From the NCBI GenBank assembly GCA_016861105.1, contig BOKS01000005.1, positions 62,001-126,000 on the forward strand: a stretch of 64,000 nucleotides of DNA, given 5' to 3'. Of the stretch, positions 16,735 to 26,900 are shown piece by piece. Both the position numbers and the translations under genes were made by a program. The notes beneath the pieces are model-generated. The model worked only from the letters and a program-made list of their open reading frames with translations. It made no database searches and was not told the DNA's origin. Position 1 is the stretch's first letter. Each line of letters begins with the position of its first letter. This DNA comes from Betaproteobacteria bacterium (GTDB lineage: Bacteria > Pseudomonadota > Gammaproteobacteria > Burkholderiales > Casimicrobiaceae).

Positions 16735-18750
16735 ATGAGCGCGGATCCCGCGCCGACGTTCGCGCTCTGGGCGACGCTGGCGGCGATCGGCGCGTGGCTC
16801 GTCCTCGGCGCGATCGGCCTCGCCGCGCCGCGCCGCCTGCGCTTCGTCAGCCGCGTGCTGTTCCCGCTGGGCTGCGCGGTCGGCGCCGCCCTCGCGGCGG
16901 TCGCGCTCGCGGCCCTCGACGATGCCCCCGCGACGCTCGTGCTGCCGCTGGGGCTCCCCGACCTGCCGTTCCACGTGCGGCTCGACGCGCTGTCCGCGTT
17001 CTTCCTCGTGATCCTCGGGGCCGCCGGCTGCGCGATCTCGCTGTTCTCGGTTGGCTACTTCCGCTCCAGCGACGGCACGGCGCCCGGGCTCGTCTGCTTC
17101 CTGTACCACGCGTTCCTCGCGTCGATGGCCGCGGTGCTGGTCGCCGACGACGCCTACCTCTTCATGGTCGCCTGGGAGTCGATGGCGCTGTCGTCGTACT
17201 TCCTCGTGACCACCGAGCACCGGATCCCCGAGATCCGGCGCGCCGGCTTCCTGTACCTGCTGATCGCGCACCTCGGTGCGATCGCCATCCTGCTGTGCTT
17301 CGGCGTGCTGCAGGGGGGCAGCGGCGACTACGCGTTCGACGCGATGCGCTCGGCCACGCTCGCGGGCGCGTGGCCGTCGGTGGCGTTCTTCCTCGCGCTG
17401 TTCGGCTTCGGCGCGAAGGCGGGCCTGCTGCCGCTGCACGTGTGGCTCCCGGAGGCGCACCCGGCGGCGCCCTCGCCGGTGTCCGCGCTGATGAGCGGCG
17501 TGATGCTGAAGACCGCCATCTACGGGCTGCTGCGCGTCGGCTTCGACCTGCTGCCGTTCCACGCCTGGTGGTGGGGCGTGGTCGCGCTGGCGCTGGGCCT
17601 GCTGACGGCGCTCTACGGCGTCGTCTTCGCCGCCGCGCAGACGGACATGAAGCGGCTGCTCGCCTATTCGTCGATCGAGAACATCGGCATCCTCGTCGCC
17701 GGCATCGGGCTCGCCATCCTGTTCTCGGCGTACGGGATGGCGCCGCTCGCCGCGATCGCGGCGACCGCGGTGTGCTACCACGCCCTCAACCACGCGCTGT
17801 TCAAGAGCCTGCTGTTCCTCGCCACCGGCTCGGTGCTGCACGCCACGCGCGAGCGCAGCCTCGGCCGGCTGGGCGGGCTCATCCACCGGATGCCCTGGGT
17901 CGCCGGCTGCGCCCTCGTCGGCACGCTCGCCATCGCCGGGCTGCCGCCGCTCAACGGCTTCGTCTCGGAGTGGATGCTGCTGCAGGCCTTCCTGTTCACG
18001 CCGCGGCTGCCGCAGTCGTTCGTCAACATGCTGGTGCCGGTGCTGGCCGCGGCGCTCGTGCTGGCCGCCGCGCTCGCCGCGTACGTCATGGTGAAGTTCT
18101 ACGGCGTCGTCTTCCTCGGGCAGCCGCGCGAGCCCGGCCTTGCCAACGCGCACGACGCCGGCCGCCCCGAGCGCGTCGCGCTGGTCGCGCTGGCGGCCGG
18201 CTGCGTCGCGCTGGGCGTGTTCCCGGGCCCGGTGATCGGGCTGCTCGAGCCGCTCACGGTCATGCTCGCCGGCGTGCCGGCGCTCGCGCCGGGCCAGGGC
18301 AGCTGGCTGCTGCTCGCGCCGATCAGCGAGCAGCGCGCGAGCTACGCGCCGCTCGTGGTGCTCGTGGTCATCGCCGCCGTGGTCCTGCTGGCCATCGCCG
18401 CCGTGCGCCGCCTCTGGCACGGACGCGTGCGCCGCGCGCCCCCGTGGGACTGCGGCTTCCCGCTGCTCACGCCGCGCATGCAGGACACCGCGGAGGGCTT
18501 CGGCCAGCCGATCCGGCAGGTCTTCGAGCCGTTCTTCCGCATGGAGCGCGAGCTGCCGACGCCCTTCGACGCCGCGCCGCGCTACAGCGTGACCATCGGC
18601 GACCGCCTCTGGCACGCGCTGTACCTGCCGGTCGCGCGCGCCGCCGAGGCGGCCGCGCGCGTCGTCGGCCGGCTGCAGCAGGGGCGGATCTCCGTCTACC
18701 TGGTGTACAGCTTCCTCACGCTGCTCGCCCTGCTGTTCTTCGTCCGATGA
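16735..18750 (+). CDS. Ehr complex antiporter-like subunit, HyfB type
   Basis: A 671-residue membrane protein of the NuoL/HyfB/MrpA superfamily with about 14-16 hydrophobic helices. Key visible pieces are the Glu-bearing AWESMALSSYF, the FGAKAGLLPLHVWLPEAHPA lysine helix and the AYSSIENIGIL stretch. It is a candidate ion-pumping module in a membrane arm. The C-terminal 80 residues contain a conserved RAPPWDCGFPLLTPRMQ motif also found in HyfB/HycC relatives. Its stop overlaps the next start (ATGA), the first of several translational couplings in this operon. Confidence 0.88.
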   Translation: MSADPAPTFALWATLAAIGAWLVLGAIGLAAPRRLRFVSRVLFPLGCAVGAALAAVALAALDDAPATLVLPLGLPDLPFHVRLDALSAFFLVILGAAGCAISLFSVGYFRSSDGTAPGLVCFLYHAFLASMAAVLVADDAYLFMVAWESMALSSYFLVTTEHRIPEIRRAGFLYLLIAHLGAIAILLCFGVLQGGSGDYAFDAMRSATLAGAWPSVAFFLALFGFGAKAGLLPLHVWLPEAHPAAPSPVSALMSGVMLKTAIYGLLRVGFDLLPFHAWWWGVVALALGLLTALYGVVFAAAQTDMKRLLAYSSIENIGILVAGIGLAILFSAYGMAPLAAIAATAVCYHALNHALFKSLLFLATGSVLHATRERSLGRLGGLIHRMPWVAGCALVGTLAIAGLPPLNGFVSEWMLLQAFLFTPRLPQSFVNMLVPVLAAALVLAAALAAYVMVKFYGVVFLGQPREPGLANAHDAGRPERVALVALAAGCVALGVFPGPVIGLLEPLTVMLAGVPALAPGQGSWLLLAPISEQRASYAPLVVLVVIAAVVLLAIAAVRRLWHGRVRRAPPWDCGFPLLTPRMQDTAEGFGQPIRQVFEPFFRMERELPTPFDAAPRYSVTIGDRLWHALYLPVARAAEAAARVVGRLQQGRISVYLVYSFLTLLALLFFVR

Positions 18751-19694
18751 CGGCTTCCGGCTTCCTGTCGCAGCTGCTGCAGCTCGCCGTGGCGCTCGCG
18801 CTCGCGCCGCTGCTGGTCGGCTGGGTCAACCAGTGCCGCGCGTGGCTGCAGAACCGCGGCGCGCCGCCGCTGCTGCTGCCGTACCGGACCATCCACAAGC
18901 TCTTCTCCAAGGACGCGGTCGTGGCCCACGGCGCGTCGCCGCTGTTCCGCCTGACGCCCTACGTGGTCTTCGGCGCCATGTGCTGCGCCGCGGCCATCGT
19001 GCCGTCGCTCGCGACCGACCTGCCGTTCGCGCGGGCGGCCGACGCGATCGCCCTGGTCGGCCTCTTCGCGCTGGCGCGCATGTTCATCGCGCTCGCGGCG
19101 ATGGACGTCGGCACCGCGTTCGGCTCGCTCGGGGCGCGCCGCGAGATGTTCGTCGGCTTCCTCGCCGAGCCGGCGCTGCTGATGGTGCTGTTCACGGCGT
19201 CGCTGATCTCCGGCTCGACGTCGCTGCCCACGATCGTCGAGACGCTCGCGCACCGCGAGCTCGGCATCTACCCGAGCCTCGCGTTCGCCGGCGTCGCGTT
19301 CACCATGGTGTCGCTCGCCGAGAACGCGCGGATCCCGGTCGACAACCCGGCGACGCACCTCGAGCTCACGATGATCCACGAGGCGATGGTGCTCGAGTAC
19401 TCGGCGCGCCACCTCGCGCTCCTCGAGTGGGCCGCGGCGCTCAAGCTGTTCAACTACTCGTGCATCGGGCTCGCGCTGTTCCTGCCGGCCGGCATCGCCG
19501 AGGGCAGCGACTGGCTCGGCATGGCGGCGGCGGCGCCGCTCCTCGTCGCGAAGCTCGCCGCCGGCGGCTTCGCGCTCGCGCTGATCGAGACGCTGTCGGC
19601 CAAGCTGCGCATCTTCCGCGCGCCGGAGTTCCTCGGGACCGCGTTCATGCTCGCGGTGCTCGCGATGCTGGTCCACCTGCTGCTGGAGAGCTGA
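18747..19694 (+). CDS. Ehr complex NuoH-like subunit, HyfC/HycD type
   Basis: A 315-residue membrane protein of the NuoH/HycD family with about eight helices. The hallmark loops FSKDAVVAHGAS and LAENARIPVDNPATHLELTM are present; the second is the acidic loop that in complex I faces the quinone/coupling channel. It should link the peripheral Fe-S arm to the membrane pumping subunits. The start overlaps the upstream stop by four bases. The next gene begins six bases after its stop. Confidence 0.9.
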   Translation: MTASGFLSQLLQLAVALALAPLLVGWVNQCRAWLQNRGAPPLLLPYRTIHKLFSKDAVVAHGASPLFRLTPYVVFGAMCCAAAIVPSLATDLPFARAADAIALVGLFALARMFIALAAMDVGTAFGSLGARREMFVGFLAEPALLMVLFTASLISGSTSLPTIVETLAHRELGIYPSLAFAGVAFTMVSLAENARIPVDNPATHLELTMIHEAMVLEYSARHLALLEWAAALKLFNYSCIGLALFLPAGIAEGSDWLGMAAAAPLLVAKLAAGGFALALIETLSAKLRIFRAPEFLGTAFMLAVLAMLVHLLLES

Positions 19695-19700
19695 CGCCCG

Positions 19701-20369
19701 ATGGCCGGCCTGCCGCTGTACGCGCAGCTCATCAACCTGCTCGCGGCGATCCTGCTGCTGCTCGCGTTCGCGATGCTCGCGCAGCGGCGCGTGCTCTCGC
19801 TCATCGACCTGTTCGCGGCGCAGGGCGTCGCGCTGACGGCGTCGACGGCGATCGTCGCCTGGGGCACCGGGCAGACGCACCTGTGGTTCTCGGCGGCGCT
19901 GACGCTGGTGCTCAAGGTGTTCGTCCTGCCGTGGATCCTCTACCGGCTGATCCGGCGCCTCGACGTGCGCTGGGACGTCGAGGGCATGGTCAACATCCCG
20001 ACGACGATGCTGATCGGCATCGTGCTCGTGGTGTTCTCGTTCAACCTCGCCTACCCGATCTCGCAGCTCGCCAGCACCGTGACGCGCTCGACGCTGGGCA
20101 TCGCGATCGCCTGCGTCATGCTCTCGTTCCTGATGATGATCACGCGGCGCAAGGCGATCCCGCAGGTGATCGGCTTCCTGTCGATGGAGAACGGCCTGTT
20201 CTTCGCGGCGACCAGCGCCACCTACGGCATGCCGATGGTCGTCGAGCTGGGGATCGCGCTGGACGTGCTCGTGGGCATGGTCATCCTCGGCGTGTTCTTC
20301 TTCCAGATCCGCGAGCAGTTCGACAGCCTGGACCTCAAGCACCTCGAGAAGCTGAAGGAGCCGGAGTGA
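19701..20369 (+). CDS. Ehr complex small membrane subunit, HyfE type
   Basis: A 222-residue protein with about six hydrophobic helices, matching the HyfE family (NuoK/MrpC-related plus extra helices). The segment IGFLSMENGLFFAATSATYG is the NuoK-like Glu helix. It probably completes the proton or cation path in the membrane arm. The stop TGA overlaps the GTG start of the next gene. Confidence 0.85.
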   Translation: MAGLPLYAQLINLLAAILLLLAFAMLAQRRVLSLIDLFAAQGVALTASTAIVAWGTGQTHLWFSAALTLVLKVFVLPWILYRLIRRLDVRWDVEGMVNIPTTMLIGIVLVVFSFNLAYPISQLASTVTRSTLGIAIACVMLSFLMMITRRKAIPQVIGFLSMENGLFFAATSATYGMPMVVELGIALDVLVGMVILGVFFFQIREQFDSLDLKHLEKLKEPE

Positions 20370-21817
20370 TCGAGCTCGGCGCCGTCCTCGCCTTCCCGCT
20401 CGCCGGCGGCCTCGTGCTCGCGCTCGTCGGCGAGCGCCGGTACGCGCCGGCGATCAACGTCGCGGCGTCGCTGCTCACGTTCGTCGCCGCCGCGGTGCTG
20501 GCGCTGCGCGTCTTCGAGCACGGTCCGCTGCTGGCGGTCGAGCGCCAGTTCTTCGTCGACTCGTTCAACGTCTTCCTCGTCGCCCTCACCGCGTTCGTCG
20601 GCTTCACCACCGCGGTGTTCTCGCGCCCGTACATGCGCATCGAGCAGGAGCACGGCCGGCTGTCGCCGGCGCGCCTGCGGCTCTACCACGCGATGTACCA
20701 GCTGTTCAACTTCACGATGCTGCTCGCGCTGCTGACGAACAACGTCGGCATCCTCTGGGTGGCGCTCGAGGGCGCGACGCTCACCACCGTGCTGCTCGTG
20801 TCGCTGTACCGCACGCCGGCCAGCCTCGAGGCCGCCTGGAAGTACTTCATCCTCTGCGGCGTCGGCATCGCGCAGGCGCTGTTCGGCACGATCCTGCTGT
20901 TCTTCGCCGCCGAGAAGCTGCTCGGCGCCGAGGGCGGCGCGCTGCTGTGGACCGAGCTCGACCGCGTGAAGGCGCAGCTCGAGCCCACGGTGCTGTCGAT
21001 CGCGTTCGTGTTCCTGCTCGTGGGCTACGGGACGAAGGTCGGGCTCGTGCCGCTGCACAACTGGCTGCCCGACGCGCACGCCGAGGGCCCGACGCCGGTG
21101 TCGGCCGTGCTCTCGGGCCTGCTGCTCAACGTCGCGCTCTACGCCGTCGTCCGCTGCAAGGTGCTGGTCGAGGGCGCGGTCCCGACGATGTTCGCGAAGA
21201 GCCTGCTGATGGGCTTCGGCCTCGCGTCGGTCGTGGTGGCGGCGTTCCTGCTGTCGCGGCAGAAGGACGTGAAGCGGCTGTTCGCGTACTCGTCGATCGA
21301 GCACATGGGCATCATCACGTTCGCCTTCGGGATGGGCGGCGCGATCGCGAACTTCGCCGGCCTGCTGCACATGACGGTGCACTCGCTCACGAAGTCGGCG
21401 ATCTTCTTCGCGGTCGGGCACGCGGCGCAGAAGGCGGGAACGCAGTCGATCGACCAGATCCGCGGCCTGGTCACGCAGAGCCCGATGATCGGCTGGGGGC
21501 TCGCGCTCGGCACGCTGGCGATCCTCGGCATGCCGCCGTTCGGCGTCTTCGCGAGCGAGTTCCTGATCCTCACCACCGCGATGCGCGAGCAGCCGTGGGC
21601 CACGCCGTTCCTGCTCGCCGCGCTCGGCATCGCCTTCGCGGCCGTGTTCTCCCGCGTGCAGCCGATGGTGTTCGGCGAGACGACGGTGCGGCGCCTGCCG
21701 CACCGGCCCGCGATGATGCCGGTGTTCGTGCACCTCGCGCTGGTGCTCGTGCTCGGCCTGTGGATCCCGCCGGCGCTCGCCGCCTGGTACCGCGAGGCGG
21801 CGCGCCTGATCGGATGA
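20366..21817 (+). CDS. Ehr complex antiporter-like subunit, HyfF type
   Basis: A 483-residue NuoN/HyfF-type antiporter-like subunit with about 13-14 helices. Typical pieces are WVALEGATLTTVLLVSLYRT, YGTKVGLVPLHNWLPDAHAE with its Lys and His, and FAYSSIEHMGIITF. The GTG start is fixed by overlap with the HyfE stop (GTGA); the protein begins VIELGAVLAFPL. With the HyfB-like subunit it gives this complex two antiporter-like modules. Confidence 0.88.
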   Translation: MIELGAVLAFPLAGGLVLALVGERRYAPAINVAASLLTFVAAAVLALRVFEHGPLLAVERQFFVDSFNVFLVALTAFVGFTTAVFSRPYMRIEQEHGRLSPARLRLYHAMYQLFNFTMLLALLTNNVGILWVALEGATLTTVLLVSLYRTPASLEAAWKYFILCGVGIAQALFGTILLFFAAEKLLGAEGGALLWTELDRVKAQLEPTVLSIAFVFLLVGYGTKVGLVPLHNWLPDAHAEGPTPVSAVLSGLLLNVALYAVVRCKVLVEGAVPTMFAKSLLMGFGLASVVVAAFLLSRQKDVKRLFAYSSIEHMGIITFAFGMGGAIANFAGLLHMTVHSLTKSAIFFAVGHAAQKAGTQSIDQIRGLVTQSPMIGWGLALGTLAILGMPPFGVFASEFLILTTAMREQPWATPFLLAALGIAFAAVFSRVQPMVFGETTVRRLPHRPAMMPVFVHLALVLVLGLWIPPALAAWYREAARLIG

Positions 21818-23385
21818 CCGCGATGCGCCTCGCGTCCCTCGGGCTCACGCCGGCCCGGCTCGCCTCCAACCTGCCCGGGGTGCGCGCCGAGGCTACGGCC
21901 TCGCAGCTGCTGCTCGCCGGCCGTGCCGCCGCCGACGACGGCGCCCGGCTGCTCGGCCTGTGGGCCTCCGACGGGCGCGACCGCGGCCGCGGCCTGTGCG
22001 TCCACGTGCTGCTGATCGGCACGGAAGGGCTCGTGCTCCTCGAGCACGCGCTGCCGGCGGACGGCCGCTTCCCGAGCCTCGCCGCGCTGTTTCCGGCCGC
22101 CGGCCGGATGGAGCGCGCGGCGTACGACCTCGCGGGCGCGGCCTCCGACCAGGACGACCGGCGCGGCTGGCTGCGGCACGCGGCCTGGCCGGCGTCGTGG
22201 TTTCCGCTGCGCCGCGACGCAACATCCGACGCGCCCGCGGCACCCGCCGAGCCCGCGTCCGAGGACTACGCGTTCGTCCGCGTCGAAGGCGACGGCGTGC
22301 ACGAGATCCCGGTCGGGCCGGTGCACGCCGGCATCATCGAGCCGGGGCACTTCCGCTTCCAGGTCGTCGGCGAGAAGGTCCTGCGCCTCGAGGAGCGGCT
22401 CGGCTACGTGCACAAGGGCATCGAGAAGCGGTTCGAGGCGTTCGCGGTGACCGACGGCGGCCGGCTCGCGGGCCGCGTGAGCGGCGACAGCACCGTCGCC
22501 TACGCGACCGCGTACGCCCGGGCGGCGGAGACCGCCGCCGGCACGCCGGTCCCGCCGCGCGCGCAGTGGCTGCGCGCGCTCGCGCTCGAACGCGAGCGCA
22601 TCGCCAACCACCTGGGCGACCTCGGCGCGCTCGGCAACGACGGCGGCTTCGCCTTCGGGCTCGCGCAGTTCTCGCGGCTCAGGGAGGACGTGCTGCGCGC
22701 GAACCTCGCCGCGTTCGGTCACCGGCTGGCGATGGACTTCGTCGTGCCGGGCGGCGTCGCCCGCGACCTCGACGCGCAGCAGCTCGCCGCGCTCGCGCTG
22801 CAGTCGCAGGCGCTCGCCGGGGAGGTCGCGACGCTGCGCGACATCTACGACGAGCACGCGGGGCTGCAGGACCGCTTCCGCGACTGCGGGCGCGTCGAGC
22901 CCGCGCTCGCGCGCCGGCTCGGCCTCGCGGGACTGGCCGGCCGCGCGAGCGGCCAGGCCTTCGACCTGCGCTGCGACTTTCCCGAGGCCCCGTACGACGA
23001 GCTGCAGGTGCGCAAGGCGGCGCGCGAGGAAGGCGACGTCGCGGCGCGCGCGGCGGTGCGCTTCGACGAGGTGCTGGAGGCGCTCCGGCTCGTCCGCGCG
23101 ATCGCGGACCGCCTGCCGCCGACCGACCTGACCGGAAGCGTGCGGGTGCCGCTGGCCGCGCTCCCGCCGCACCGCCCGGGCGTGGGCGTCGTGGAGGGCT
23201 GGCGCGGCGCGGTGACGGTGGCGCTGGAAGCCGGTCCCGGCGGCTCGATCCGGCGCTGCCATCCGCAGGACGTCTCGTGGGCGAACTGGCCGGTCCTCGA
23301 GCACGCGGTGATCGGCAACATCGTTCCCGACTTCCCGCTGATCAACAAGTCGTTCAACCTGACCTACAGCGGCCACGACCTCTGA
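21814..23385 (+). CDS. Ehr complex large subunit, NuoC-NuoD/HycE-like, without NiFe ligands
   Basis: A 523-residue fusion. An N-terminal NuoC-like domain covers about residues 1-135. A hydrogenase-large-subunit/NuoD-like domain covers about 150-523, with GPVHAGIIEPGHFRF and EERLGYVHKGIEKRF. In catalytic group 4 hydrogenases an RVCGIC motif binds nickel; here the matching stretch is RVSGDS (residues 221-226). The C-terminal DPCxxC motif is also gone, and the protein ends NLTYSGHDL. Four nickel-iron ligands are therefore missing and it cannot be an ordinary hydrogenase. It overlaps hyfF by four bases. The substrate reduced or oxidised is unknown. Confidence 0.88.
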   Translation: MTAMRLASLGLTPARLASNLPGVRAEATASQLLLAGRAAADDGARLLGLWASDGRDRGRGLCVHVLLIGTEGLVLLEHALPADGRFPSLAALFPAAGRMERAAYDLAGAASDQDDRRGWLRHAAWPASWFPLRRDATSDAPAAPAEPASEDYAFVRVEGDGVHEIPVGPVHAGIIEPGHFRFQVVGEKVLRLEERLGYVHKGIEKRFEAFAVTDGGRLAGRVSGDSTVAYATAYARAAETAAGTPVPPRAQWLRALALERERIANHLGDLGALGNDGGFAFGLAQFSRLREDVLRANLAAFGHRLAMDFVVPGGVARDLDAQQLAALALQSQALAGEVATLRDIYDEHAGLQDRFRDCGRVEPALARRLGLAGLAGRASGQAFDLRCDFPEAPYDELQVRKAAREEGDVAARAAVRFDEVLEALRLVRAIADRLPPTDLTGSVRVPLAALPPHRPGVGVVEGWRGAVTVALEAGPGGSIRRCHPQDVSWANWPVLEHAVIGNIVPDFPLINKSFNLTYSGHDL

Positions 23386-23389
23386 TGCG

Positions 23390-23926
23390 ATGCTGACGAT
23401 CCTGAAGAAGATCGCGCTGACCGGCATCCGCAGCGAGCCGGCGCCCTCGGTGGACGACGCCGAGGGCGTCGCGCGGCTGCACGCGTCGATCCTGCGCACG
23501 CTCGGCCGCGCGCTGGCGATCCGGCAGGTCGACGCGGGATCGTGCAACGGCTGCGAGCTCGAGATCCACGCGCTCGGCAACCCGTACTACAACATCGAGG
23601 GGCTCGGCATCCGCTTCGTCGCGAGCCCGCGGCACGCCGACCTGCTGCTGGTGACCGGGCCGGTGTCGAGGCACATGGTGACCGCGCTGCGGCGCACGTA
23701 CGACGCGACGCCGGAGCCGCGGCTCGTCGTGGCGGCGGGCGACTGCGGCTGCAACGGCGGCATCTTCGGCGAGGGCTACGCCACGGTCGGCCGCGTCGCG
23801 AACGTCGTTCCGGTGGACGTCGAGGTGCCGGGGTGCCCGCCGACGCCCGCCGCACTGCTCGCAGGAATCCTGTCCGCGGTCAAGCACGCCGCGCGCGGCG
23901 TCGCGCCCGCGGATCCGCGCGCGTAG
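23390..23926 (+). CDS. Ehr complex Fe-S small subunit, HycG/NuoB type
   Basis: A 178-residue NuoB/HycG-like subunit. Cysteines suited to a proximal 4Fe-4S (N2-like) cluster are kept: C52 and C55 in SCNGCELE, C119 and C121 in GDCGCNGG, and C149 in VPGCPPTP. The electron-transfer site is thus intact although the partner large subunit lacks nickel ligands. This is the last of six tightly packed genes. No HycB/HycF-like ferredoxin subunit or hyp maturation gene follows. Confidence 0.9.
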   Translation: MLTILKKIALTGIRSEPAPSVDDAEGVARLHASILRTLGRALAIRQVDAGSCNGCELEIHALGNPYYNIEGLGIRFVASPRHADLLLVTGPVSRHMVTALRRTYDATPEPRLVVAAGDCGCNGGIFGEGYATVGRVANVVPVDVEVPGCPPTPAALLAGILSAVKHAARGVAPADPRA

Positions 23927-23975
23927 AATCGATGCGGTGCGCGGTGCTCCGCGGACGGCGCGTCGCGCCCGGTCC

Positions 23976-26900
23976 ATGCCTGCGCCTTCCGCATCGCCGC
24001 CCCCGCCGCCCGCCCGCCGCCGCTGGCTGCGCCGGATCGCGTACGCCGCGGGCGCGGTCGCCCTGCTGGTCGTCGTCGCGTGGCTCGCGGTGCCGCCGAT
24101 CGTGCGCAGCCAGCTCGAGAGCCGGCTCACCGAGGCGCTCGGCCGGGCCACGACCGTCGAGGCAGTGGCCTTCGACCCGTTCGCGCTGCGGATCACGGTC
24201 CGCGGCCTGGCCATCGCGGATCGCGAAGGGCCCGTCCCGCTGCTCGCCGTCGACGAGCTGGCGGCCGGCGTTTCTCCGGCGTCGCTGTGGCGGTGGGCGC
24301 CGGTGCTCGACGCGGTGCGCCTCGTGCGGCCGCGCGTGCACGTCGCGCGCGACGAACGGGGGCGCTACAACGTCGCGGACCTGATCGAGCGCGCGCGCGC
24401 GGCGCCCGAGGGCCCGCCGCCGCGCTTCTCGCTCAACAACATCGAGGTCGATGCAGGCACGGTCGCGTTCGACGACCGGCAGGCGGGGCGGCGCCACGAG
24501 GTCGCTGCGCTCGACGTCGCGATCCCGTTCCTGTCGTCGCTGCCCTACCAGACCGAGATCGTCGTCGTGCCGCGGCTCGCCGGCGTGCTCGACGGCGCAC
24601 GCTTCGCGCTGGCCGGGTCGACCCTGCCCTTCGCCGAGCGCCGCGAGGCCACGCTCGACGTCGACCTAGACGCGCTGCCGCTGGCGCGGTACGTCGCCTA
24701 CCTGCCGGCGCGGCCGGCGTACGACCTCGCGGACGGCACCCTCACGACGCGCCTGTCGATCGCGTTCGTCGAGGACGCCGCGGCCGGGCGCCGGCTGGAG
24801 GTGCGCGGCAGCCTGCGGCTGGACGACGTCGCCATCCGTCGCCGCGACGGCTCGCCGCTCGTCGGCGCGGAACACGTGGCGGTGAGCCTCGATCGCGTGA
24901 GCGTCCTCGGCCGCGAGGCCCGCGTCGCCTCGGTCTTCGTCGAGGCCCCGCGCGTCGCCGTCGTGCGCCGGGCCGACGGGACGCTCGAGCTCGCCCAGCC
25001 GCTGTTCGCCGCGCCCGCACGCGAAGCGGGTAGCCCCGCGACGCCGGCCGCGGCAGCGCCGGCGTGGTTCGTGTCGCTCGCGAAGCTTGAGGTCGCGCGC
25101 GGCATCGTCGCGCTCGCCGACGAGACGTCCGGCTTCCGCTCGACGCTCGTCGACGTCGCGCTCGAGGCGTCGAACCTGACGTCGAGGCGCGGCGACAAGG
25201 CGCAGGCGAAGCTCGCGTTCGTGACGGACGACCGCATCGCCTCGTTCGCGGCCGAGGCCGAGGTCGAGCCGCTCGTGCCGGCGGCCACCGGCCGCTTCGC
25301 CCTCGGGAAGTTCTCGCTCCCGCTGCTGTTCCCGTACTACCGCGAGGCGCTCGCCGTCGACGTGCAGAAGGGCTCGCTCGACCTCGCGGCGCGCTTCGTC
25401 CTGCACCCCGACGGACGCCTCGTGCTGGACCAGGGGGACGCGGCGATCGGCGACCTGCGGCTGGCGCTGCCCGGTCAGAAGGCGCCCCTGTGGCGCATCC
25501 CGACGCTCGGCGCCCGCGGCGTGGAGGTGGACGTCGCCGCGCGGCGCGTGACGATGGAGGAAGCGCACAGTCGCGACGCGTCGCTGCGCATCGTGCGCGA
25601 GCCCGACGGCACGCTGGAGATGGCGCGCTTCCTGCGCGCCGGAGGTCCGGCAGCGGGCGCGGGCGCCGAACCCTGGACGGTGCTGGCACGCAAGCTGGTG
25701 ATCGAAGGCGCGTCGATCGACGCGCTCGACCGCGTTCCCGATCCCGACGTCAGGCTCGCGGTGCGCGGCCTCGACGCCACGATCGCCGACCTGTCGAGCG
25801 CGCCGGCCGCCACGTCGCGATGGAGCGTGCGCGCACGCGTCGGCGAGCGCGGGCGCCTCGCGTTCACCGGACCGCTGACGGCGCAGCCGTTCGCACTGTC
25901 GGGCACGCTCGACGCATCGGGGCTCGCGCTCGCGACCGTTCGGCCCTACGTCGAGCCGCACGTGAACGTCGTGGTCACCGAGGGGACGCTGGCGGCACGC
26001 GGCCGCTTCGCGGTCGCCGCGCCGGCGGGAGGGCCGCTGCGGGCCACGTGGCGCGGCAGCGTGTCGGTGGGCGACTTCGCCGCGCTCGACAAGCCCACGT
26101 CCTCCGACCTCGCACGCTGGAAGTCGCTCGCCCTCGAGGACCTGGACGTCGCGACGACGCCGTTCCGCGCCTCCGTCGCGCGCATCGCCCTCGACGAATT
26201 CTTCGCCCGCGCCATCGTCTATCCCGATGCGACCGTCAATCTCGCGCGCCTGCTGACCCCGGGGGAGAGCCCGGAGCCGGCCCCCGGCGCGAGGCCCGCG
26301 GCGCAGCCGGCCGCACCCGGCTCCGTCGAGGGCCTGCCGGTTTCGATCGGACGCATCGAGCTGCGGCGCGGTCGCGTCGACTTCACCGACCTCTTCGTCC
26401 AGCCCAACTACGCGGCGGACCTGACCGACGTCGCGGGCAGCGTCTCGACGCTGTCGCGCGAGCAGGCGGGCGACGTCGCGCTCGCCGCGCGCGTCGCGGG
26501 CAGCTCGCCGGTCGAGGTGCAGGGGCGCATCCACCCGTTCGCGCCCGCGCTGTCGCTCGACCTCGCGGGCCGCGCGCGCGACATCGACCTGCCGCCGCTT
26601 TCGCCCTACGCGGTGAAGTACGCGGGCTACGGGATCGAGAAGGGCAAGCTGACCTTCGACGTCCGCTACGTCGTCGAGAACCGCAAGCTCGAGGCGAAGA
26701 ACCGCCTCGTCCTCGACCAGCTGACCTTCGGTCCGCGCGTCGAGAGCCCCACGGCCACGAAGCTGCCGGTCCTGCTGGCGGTGGCGCTGCTCAAGGACGC
26801 GCGCGGGGTGATCGACATCGACCTGCCGATCGTGGGCTCGATCGACGACCCGCAGTTCTCCGTGGGGGGGCTGATCGTCCGCGTGATCGTCAACCTGATC

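Noticed and set aside
21814-23926. Functional NiFe hydrogenase or formate hydrogenlyase
   Set aside because: The large subunit lacks the cysteines needed to bind nickel and iron, and no hyp, ferredoxin-subunit or formate dehydrogenase genes are present.
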